A stretch of 64,000 nt of DNA, taken from contig NZ_DS022276.1 in NCBI RefSeq assembly GCF_000153725.1, positions 1,516,515-1,580,514 of the forward strand. The letters are read 5' to 3'. The notes under the pieces were generated by a model. It was not told the origin of the DNA, made no database searches, and saw nothing but the letters and a program-made list of their open reading frames with translations. Origin of the DNA: Salipiger bermudensis HTCC2601. Lineage in GTDB: Bacteria > Pseudomonadota > Alphaproteobacteria > Rhodobacterales > Rhodobacteraceae. A program made the translations under genes and the position numbers. Below are positions 58,986 through 64,000 of this stretch, piece by piece (position 1 is the stretch's first letter; each line of letters starts with the position of its first letter).

Positions 58986-60323
58986 ATGACCGTCACCCGT
59001 TTTGCCCCTTCGCCCACCGGCCACATCCATGTGGGCAACCTTCGCACGGCACTGTTCAACTACCTGATCGCCCGCAAGGCCGGCGGTACCTTCATTCTGC
59101 GCATCGACGACACCGATCCCGAGCGCAGCAAGGAAGAGTATGTCGACGGCATCAAGCGCGACCTCGAGTGGCTGGGCCTGACATGGGACCGGATCGAACG
59201 GCAGAGCGAGCGGCTCGACCGCTATCACGCCGCCGCCGACCAGCTGCGGGAGATCGGCCGCTTCTATGAGGCATGGGAGACCCCGACCGAGCTCGACCTG
59301 AAGCGCAAGAAGCAGCTCAACATGGGCAAGCCGCCGGTCTATGACCGTGCAGCGCTTGCGCTTTCCGACGACGAGAAGGCCGCGCTGCGAGCCGAGCGCG
59401 GCGATGGGGTGTGGCGCTTCAAGCTTGACCAGGAGCGCATCGAGTGGACCGATGGCATCCTCGGCGACATCTCGATCGACGCGGCCTCGGTTTCCGACCC
59501 GGTGCTGATCCGCGGCGATGGCCAGATTCTCTACACGCTGGCCTCGGTGGTCGACGACACCGAAATGGGTGTCACCCATGTTGTGCGCGGCTCGGACCAC
59601 GTGACCAACACCGCGACCCAGATCCAGATCATCAACGCGCTGGGCGGCACCGTCCCAAGCTTTGCCCACCACTCGCTTCTGACCGGCCCGCAGGGTGAGT
59701 CGCTGTCGAAGCGTCTCGGCGTGCTGTCGATCCGCGACCTGCGCGAAAGCGGCATCGAGCCGGAGGCGCTGCTGTCGCTGATGGCGCGGCTCGGCTCGAG
59801 CCAGCCGGTGGAACTGCGCCTGTCGCTGGAAGAGATCGCCGAGGGCTTCGAGCTGTCGCAGTTCGGCTCTGCGCCGACCAAGTTCGATGTCAACGACCTC
59901 TACCCGCTGACCGCGCGCAAGCTGCACGGATTGCCGCTGTCCGCGGTGGCCGACGAGATCGCGGCGCTGGGCGTGCCTTCGGACAAGGCCGAGCTGTTCT
60001 GGAGCGTCACGCGCGAGAACATCGAGACCCGCAAGGATCTTGCCGGCTGGTGGGAGCTGTTCCGCGACGGCGCCGAGCCGGTGATCGCCGATGAGGACCG
60101 CGACTTCATCGCCGAGGCGATGGCGATCCTGCCCGAGGGGCCGCTCACCCAGGACAGCTGGGGCGACTGGACCAAGGCGGTGAAGGAGCAGACCGGCCGC
60201 AAGGGCAAGGGCCTGTTCATGCCGCTGCGCAAGGCGCTGACGGGCCGTGAGCGCGGGCCCGAGATGGCCGATGTGCTGCCGCTCTTGCAGACCATCCCGG
60301 CGCGCAAGCTCGCCAAGGGCTGA
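58986..60323 (+). CDS. gltX: Glutamyl-tRNA synthetase
   Basis: A 445-residue class I synthetase. The signature FAPSPTGHIHVGNLRTALFN holds the HIGH box (residues 12-16 region) and SLSKRLG is the KMSKS loop. The editing-free, discriminating-or-not distinction cannot be told by eye; the length and the N-terminal type fit the alphaproteobacterial second GltX. Blocks ILRIDDTDPERSKEEYVDGI, VVRGSDHVTNTATQIQI confirm the assignment. The start is the ATG at 58986, AGGAG upstream. Convergent with the DUF2254 gene by only 3 bp. Confidence 0.96.
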   Translation: MTVTRFAPSPTGHIHVGNLRTALFNYLIARKAGGTFILRIDDTDPERSKEEYVDGIKRDLEWLGLTWDRIERQSERLDRYHAAADQLREIGRFYEAWETPTELDLKRKKQLNMGKPPVYDRAALALSDDEKAALRAERGDGVWRFKLDQERIEWTDGILGDISIDAASVSDPVLIRGDGQILYTLASVVDDTEMGVTHVVRGSDHVTNTATQIQIINALGGTVPSFAHHSLLTGPQGESLSKRLGVLSIRDLRESGIEPEALLSLMARLGSSQPVELRLSLEEIAEGFELSQFGSAPTKFDVNDLYPLTARKLHGLPLSAVADEIAALGVPSDKAELFWSVTRENIETRKDLAGWWELFRDGAEPVIADEDRDFIAEAMAILPEGPLTQDSWGDWTKAVKEQTGRKGKGLFMPLRKALTGRERGPEMADVLPLLQTIPARKLAKG

Positions 60324-60326
60324 GCC

Positions 60327-61556
60327 TCAGACGCGACGCGCCAGCGCGTCGCGATCCTCCTTCACCTCGATGCTTTCCTGTGCGTGATGCAGCGCGTAGG
60401 CGCGGGTGCGCCGCGCCGCCTGCGCCAGATCGCGCCATTCGGCGTGTTCGAGCTTGGCCAGGGTGTCCAGCACCGTGCCGATCACCTCCGGATGGCCGGC
60501 ACCGGCGCGGATCAGCGGCTCGAACCCGTCTTCCATCAGCTGGGTCGCGGTCAGCGCCGGGGCCTCGATGCGGGGGAATTGCGGCGGCTGCGCCTTGGGC
60601 GGCTCGGCCTCGGAGAACAGCCGCGCCAGCCGGTGCACCACGTCGACGGCGGTGCCCGGATCGTTGATCCCCGGCGACAGCGCCCGCACCGCGGTCTCGT
60701 TCAGCACCACGACGCCGAAGCGTGCGTCCTGCTCGGCGGTTCGGATCTCGCCGAAGGTGAAGCAGTTGCTCAGCGCCGTGCGCTCCTCGATGTCGCCCAG
60801 CACCCAGCCGAGGGGGGCGCCCTTCAGGACATGCGCACCCGGAGAGACGATGAGCGTGATCGAGGCGTCGGCCTTGGTCAGCGCATCGTGCAGCGCTTCC
60901 ATGTTGATGAATTGCAGGTAGCCGCTCGAGGGGGCGGGCAGGGGCCAGGCGGCCTCGGGGATCTCGGCGTCCGGCGCAACGGGCAACCCGCCAAGGGCGG
61001 GGCGCCTCAGCGCGTTGTAGAGTGGATCGCGGGCCTGCCGGTCGACCATCTGGAGCGTGTCGTCCATGCTGCCCAGCGTGCTCAGATGCTCGATCCAGCG
61101 CAGGATCGAGACGATGATCGCCACGATCACCAGCACCGTCACCCCGAGGATCATCACCGCGGCATTGTCCGGGTAGAGCCCGGCGCGGAACATCACCAGC
61201 GCGGTCAGCGAATACAGGAATGCCCCGGTGAACACCGCCAGAACCGTGTGGGTCGTGGTGTCCGAGAGGTGCAGCCGGTAGGCGCGTGGTGTGGCCTGGC
61301 TGGCGGCGGCCTGATAGGCCTGCACCATCACCGACAGCGAGAAGGTGGTCACCGTCAACATCGTCGTGGCGAGGATGTTGAGGATCGGGATCACCGCGTC
61401 CGGACCGATCTTGATCTCCCATTCATCCGGCAGCAGCGGCTCGAAGAGCGGCGACAGGAACGCCATGGCAAAAGCCAGCACTGCGCCGAACACCACCCGT
61501 GCCACGAGGTTGCGCGCCACGCGGCGCAGCAGCAGCAGGGTCTTCGAGATCATCAT
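60327..61556 (-). CDS. DUF2254 membrane protein
   Basis: A 409-residue protein with four N-terminal membrane segments (LVARVVFGAVLAFAMAFLSP, PILNILATTMLTVTTFSLSV, HTVLAVFTGAFLYSLTALVM, VMILGVTVLVIVAIIVSILR) and a soluble C-terminal domain with YLQFINMEALHDALTKADAS and ETAVRALSPGINDPGTAVDV, characteristic of DUF2254. Function unknown. Its start overlaps the stop of the cyclotransferase-like gene by ATGA, so the two are coupled. Confidence 0.92.
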   Translation of the reverse strand: MMISKTLLLLRRVARNLVARVVFGAVLAFAMAFLSPLFEPLLPDEWEIKIGPDAVIPILNILATTMLTVTTFSLSVMVQAYQAAASQATPRAYRLHLSDTTTHTVLAVFTGAFLYSLTALVMFRAGLYPDNAAVMILGVTVLVIVAIIVSILRWIEHLSTLGSMDDTLQMVDRQARDPLYNALRRPALGGLPVAPDAEIPEAAWPLPAPSSGYLQFINMEALHDALTKADASITLIVSPGAHVLKGAPLGWVLGDIEERTALSNCFTFGEIRTAEQDARFGVVVLNETAVRALSPGINDPGTAVDVVHRLARLFSEAEPPKAQPPQFPRIEAPALTATQLMEDGFEPLIRAGAGHPEVIGTVLDTLAKLEHAEWRDLAQAARRTRAYALHHAQESIEVKEDRDALARRV

Positions 61557-62119
61557 GCCGCCACCTTGCGGGCGCCGAGCCCGGCGAGGCGGTCGTCGAC
61601 GAAGCGTCGCTCGTCGTCGCTCAGGCGCTGGGCACGCGGGTAGCGGGGGGCCTCACGGTCGTCGAGGATCGGGGCGTCCCAGCCGGTGGTGGTGGCGAAG
61701 AACCGGTCGGCGCCTTCGGGTCCGAACTCGGTGAGATACCCCTGAACCACCACGTCGAGATAGCTCAGCAGCACCGGGTGATGGGCGTCGGGTGCGAAGA
61801 TGCGCTCGGGCGGGATGGCATAGATCGCCAGTTGCGCGACGCTGGGCGCGTCGTGGCTGACGCTGTGCAGCGCATCGAGCCGGTCATAGGCATGTTCGCG
61901 CAGGTCGAGCGCCGCCCAGCCATCCGGCGGCACCGGCGCAATCAGCCCCTCGATCTCGCAATGGGGGTCGGGAATCGCGGTGAGAAAGGCCACGTTGCGG
62001 GCCTCGGTCCAGCGCCACGCGCGCCGCCAGCCGCGGGCCCGGGCAGTGTGGGCGGGGCTGAAACCATGGGTGAGGCGGTTCACGAGGGACCCGTAACCGA
62101 AGAAGAAAGCGCTGCTCAT
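61553..62119 (-). CDS. Gamma-glutamylcyclotransferase-family protein
   Basis: A 188-residue protein with the family's N-terminal FFFGYGSLVNRLTH (YGSL substrate loop) and a beta-barrel body; EHAYDRLDAL may hold the catalytic Glu. Such enzymes cleave gamma-glutamyl peptides such as glutathione products to 5-oxoproline. The start is the ATG at 62119, as the longer reading to 62170 adds residues outside the fold. It lies only 22 bp from an FNR-type box and is divergent from an Rrf2 regulator. The substrate is not determined. Confidence 0.85.
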   Translation of the reverse strand: MSSAFFFGYGSLVNRLTHGFSPAHTARARGWRRAWRWTEARNVAFLTAIPDPHCEIEGLIAPVPPDGWAALDLREHAYDRLDALHSVSHDAPSVAQLAIYAIPPERIFAPDAHHPVLLSYLDVVVQGYLTEFGPEGADRFFATTTGWDAPILDDREAPRYPRAQRLSDDERRFVDDRLAGLGARKVAA

Positions 62120-62140
62120 ACCAGTTTTGCGAGTCCCGGA

Positions 62141-62154
62141 TTGATGTATGTCAA
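62141..62154. promoter_or_regulatory. FNR/CRP-family box TTGAT-N4-GTCAA
   Basis: TTGATGTATGTCAA matches the FNR/Nnr-type consensus with one change from the perfect TTGAT-N4-ATCAA. It lies 22 bp before the cyclotransferase-like start and 59 bp before the Rrf2 GTG, so it could regulate both in response to low oxygen or nitric oxide (inference). Confidence 0.65.
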
Positions 62155-62212
62155 ATCGATATTTCTCCAATCATGTATAACGCCTGCATCCTTTGAAAAT
62201 GGAGGGCGGGCC

Positions 62213-62692
62213 GTGCGCGTCACAAAAAGAACCAATATCGCCATTCGGGTCCTGATGCATTGCGCGGCCAACACCGGTCGCCTGGTGACCAAATCCGAGA
62301 TCGCCAAGCGATGCAACGCCTCCGAAAACCACCTCGCACAGGTGATCAACCAGCTGGCCCAGCTGGGCTACCTGCACACCCAGCGCGGTCGCAACGGCGG
62401 GCTCGAACTGTCGCGTCCGGCCGAGCAGATCCGTATCGGAGACGTGTTCCGCGCGCTCGAGGCGCCGGTCCCGCTGGCGGAATGCTTTGCAGATGTCGAC
62501 AACACCTGCCCGCTGACCGAGGCGTGCCGGCTGAAGATCGCGCTCAGCGACGCGGCCAATGCCTTCTACGCAACGCTCGACCCGATCACGCTCGATACGC
62601 TGATCTGCGACAATGCTCCGCTCATGGACATTCTCGCGCCACAGGGGCGCTGCGCGATGGCCAAGGTCGAGCCGGTCCTTGCGGCCCAGTGA
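62213..62692 (+). CDS. Rrf2-family [Fe-S] transcriptional regulator (RirA/NsrR type)
   Basis: A 159-residue winged-helix regulator: MRVTKRTNIAIRVLMHCAAN, helix-turn-helix in KSEIAKRCNASENHLAQVIN, wing RGRNGGLELS, and three cysteines for a [2Fe-2S] or [4Fe-4S] cluster in ECFADVDNTCPLTEACRL (C-x7-C-x5-C). The pattern fits RirA and NsrR, which sense iron or nitric oxide; the sequence does not decide between them. The start is GTG at 62213 with GGAGG 7 nt upstream; a longer reading from 61499 overlaps the neighbour. An FNR-type box precedes it. Confidence 0.9.
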   Translation: MRVTKRTNIAIRVLMHCAANTGRLVTKSEIAKRCNASENHLAQVINQLAQLGYLHTQRGRNGGLELSRPAEQIRIGDVFRALEAPVPLAECFADVDNTCPLTEACRLKIALSDAANAFYATLDPITLDTLICDNAPLMDILAPQGRCAMAKVEPVLAAQ

Positions 62693-62711
62693 CAAACATC
62701 GTACCCTGAGA

Positions 62712-62872
62712 CCCATCGCAGAGGGAGAACCGGCTTTGCCGGTGCCGAAGGAGCAACCGCCCCGGAAACTCTCAGGCCCACGGACCTTTGCGGACGCAGA
62801 ACTCTGGAGAGTGGCGCGTGACAGCGCGCCCGCCGAAGGGATAACGATCTCAGGCTGACGGACAGAGGGGGC
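62712..62872 (+). promoter_or_regulatory. Tandem glycine riboswitch (gcvT element)
   Basis: Two aptamers in series before gcvT. The first (about 62715-62795) has GAGGGAGA, GCCGAAGGAGCAA, CTCTCAGGC and GGACC; the second (about 62797-62872) has CTCTGGAGAG, GCCGAAGGGATAA, ATCTCAGGC and GACAGAGGG. These conserved segments define the glycine riboswitch, which turns on glycine cleavage genes when glycine is high. Downstream hairpins GCGCAGG/CCTGCGC (62880-62898) and CACATCC/GGATGTG (62928-62950) may form the expression platform; the second covers the purine-rich GAGGGA ahead of the start, suggesting translational control. Confidence 0.93.
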
Positions 62873-62957
62873 ATTTCGTGCGCAGGGTCGTCCTGCGCCA
62901 GGAAATGTCCGGGGCTGCGCCACGCGCCACATCCGGGCCAGAGGGATGTGAGACCGC

Positions 62958-64000
62958 ATGGACGAGCTGAAACGCACGCCACTACATGACCTGCACCTCG
63001 CGCTTGGCGCGAAGATGGTGCCGTTTGCCGGCTACGACATGCCGGTTCAGTACAAACTTGGTGTGATGAAAGAGCACCTGCACACCCGTGCCGCGGCGGG
63101 GCTCTTCGACGTGAGCCACATGGGACAGGTGATCCTGCGCGGCGACGACCCGAAGGCGGTTGCGCTGGCGCTCGAGACGCTGGTGCCGGTCTCGGTGGCG
63201 GGGCTGGCCGAGGGCCGGCAGCGCTATGGGCTGTTCACCAACGAGCAGGGCGGTATCGAGGATGACCTGATGATCGCCAACCGTGGCGATCACCTGTTCC
63301 TCGTGGTCAACGCCGCCTGCAAGGAGGCCGATGTCGCGCGGCTGCGCGCCGGGCTCGAGCCCAAGGGTGTCTCGGTCGACTATATCGAAGACCGGGCGCT
63401 GCTGGCGCTGCAGGGGCCGGGCGCCGAGGCGGCGCTGGCGGCGCTGAACCCGGCGGTGGCCGAGATGCGCTTCATGGACGTGGCCACGGTCGAGCTCGCG
63501 GGCGTCGAGGCCTGGGTCTCGCGCTCGGGCTACACCGGCGAGGACGGCTACGAGATCTCGGTGCCGGAGGGCGCCGCGGTGGCACTGGCCGAGGCGCTTC
63601 TGGCGCAGGATACGGTCGAGCCGATCGGGCTGGGCGCGCGGGATTCGCTGCGGCTCGAGGCCGGGCTTTGCCTCTATGGCCACGACATCGACACCACCAC
63701 GACACCGGCGGCGGCCAACCTGCTCTGGGCGATCCAGAAGGTGCGGCGCGCCGATGGCGACCGTGCCGGGGGCTTCCCGGGCGCCGACATCATCCTCTCC
63801 GAGATCGCCAGCGGCGCGCCGAGCGTTCGGGTCGGGCTGAAGCCCGAGGGCCGCGCACCGATGCGCGAGGGGATCGATCTTTACGAACGCGAAACCGGCG
63901 GCGAGCCTGTCGGGCGCATCACCTCGGGCGGATTCGGCCCGACGGTGGGCGGACCGGTGGCGATGGGGTATGTTCCCGCGGAACAGGCCACGCCGGGCAT
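62958..64000 (+). CDS. gcvT: Aminomethyltransferase (glycine cleavage T protein), cut by window end
   Basis: T protein of the glycine cleavage system: takes the aminomethyl group from the H protein to tetrahydrofolate. The first 347 residues are present: LKRTPLHDLHLALGAKMVPF, LFDVSHMGQVILRGDD, GQRYGLFTNEQGGIEDDLMI, SRSGYTGEDGYEISVPEG, IGLGARDSLRLEAGLCLYGH and the C-terminal barrel. The C-terminal end lies outside the window. The ATG at 62958 lies inside the leader controlled by a glycine riboswitch, consistent with gcvT heading the glycine cleavage operon. Confidence 0.96.
   Translation, partial: MDELKRTPLHDLHLALGAKMVPFAGYDMPVQYKLGVMKEHLHTRAAAGLFDVSHMGQVILRGDDPKAVALALETLVPVSVAGLAEGRQRYGLFTNEQGGIEDDLMIANRGDHLFLVVNAACKEADVARLRAGLEPKGVSVDYIEDRALLALQGPGAEAALAALNPAVAEMRFMDVATVELAGVEAWVSRSGYTGEDGYEISVPEGAAVALAEALLAQDTVEPIGLGARDSLRLEAGLCLYGHDIDTTTTPAAANLLWAIQKVRRADGDRAGGFPGADIILSEIASGAPSVRVGLKPEGRAPMREGIDLYERETGGEPVGRITSGGFGPTVGGPVAMGYVPAEQATPG

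Overview
The window is GC-rich chromosomal DNA of an alphaproteobacterium, most likely a marine member of the Rhodobacterales (Roseobacter group). This rests on the hemD / Mic60 (COG4223) / HemY-like gene order, a DUF2853 protein, a DUF6976-type protein, RirA/NsrR-type Rrf2 regulation, CUCC-loop 'cuckoo/CcsR-like' RNA hairpins (a class described from Rhodobacterales), and codon use throughout. It has one tRNA (Thr, CGT) and no rRNA, CRISPR array or insertion sequence.

Layout. (1) 1-9.6 kb is housekeeping: a partial Na+:alanine symporter with a universal stress protein; DUF2853; an overlapping minus-strand set tsaD-gpsA-YciI-EVE; then hemD-Mic60-HemY on the plus strand and tRNA-Thr. (2) 9.7-11.3 kb is a gene-poor stretch with one 56-aa ORF and five hairpins. 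Read on the minus strand, their loops carry UCCUCCUCCC or related pyrimidine motifs. (3) 11.3-25.3 kb is a polysaccharide locus: three glycosyltransferases and a flippase, a Wza-like export lipoprotein, a hybrid histidine kinase with a periplasmic molybdopterin-fold protein, a fused WecG/TagA-sugar transferase, a NarL-type response regulator, a GumC-like chain-length protein and an O-antigen-ligase-like protein. An 18-bp dyad, CCTATCC-N4-GGATAGG and variants, occurs five times, once or twice in every major promoter gap of this locus. The locus ends at what looks like a kpsF/kdsA chimeric gene remnant. (4) 26-34.8 kb is mixed: a Hint-domain protein, an SH3-type periplasmic protein, a 2-hydroxyacid dehydrogenase, an acidic protein of unknown function, leuA with a leucine-rich leader peptide, and a large secreted RTX / glycoside-hydrolase-like protein. 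(5) 34.8-54.3 kb is a second envelope/secondary-metabolism locus: GT4, GT2 and flippase, then a type I PKS (KS-AT-KR-DH-ACP-TE), GT2, an NRPS-like megasynthase (formyltransferase, degenerate condensation region, adenylation domain containing a luciferase-like monooxygenase, carrier), a phosphopantetheinyl transferase, a Wzz-like protein and a CpsD-like P-loop kinase. (6) 54.5-64 kb returns to general functions: MHYT sensor, Tat-exported metallo-hydrolase, DUF6976 pair, PfkB kinase, gltX, DUF2254, gamma-glutamylcyclotransferase, an Rrf2 regulator with an FNR-like box, and a tandem glycine riboswitch ahead of gcvT (cut by the window end).

How the parts may work together. The locus at 11-25 kb looks like a self-contained regulated exopolysaccharide system: periplasmic sensor partner, hybrid kinase with Hpt, then NarL-type regulator, acting at a shared dyad in front of the export, polymerisation and priming genes (regulator-site link inferred). 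The locus at 36-54 kb has a full PKS/NRPS line with its own PPTase and envelope-type glycosyltransferases, flippase and chain-length/kinase genes. This suggests a surface-exported, glycosylated acyl or aminoacyl product, or acyl/aminoacyl decoration of a glycan, rather than a plain polysaccharide. All functional statements are from sequence reading only; no database search was run.
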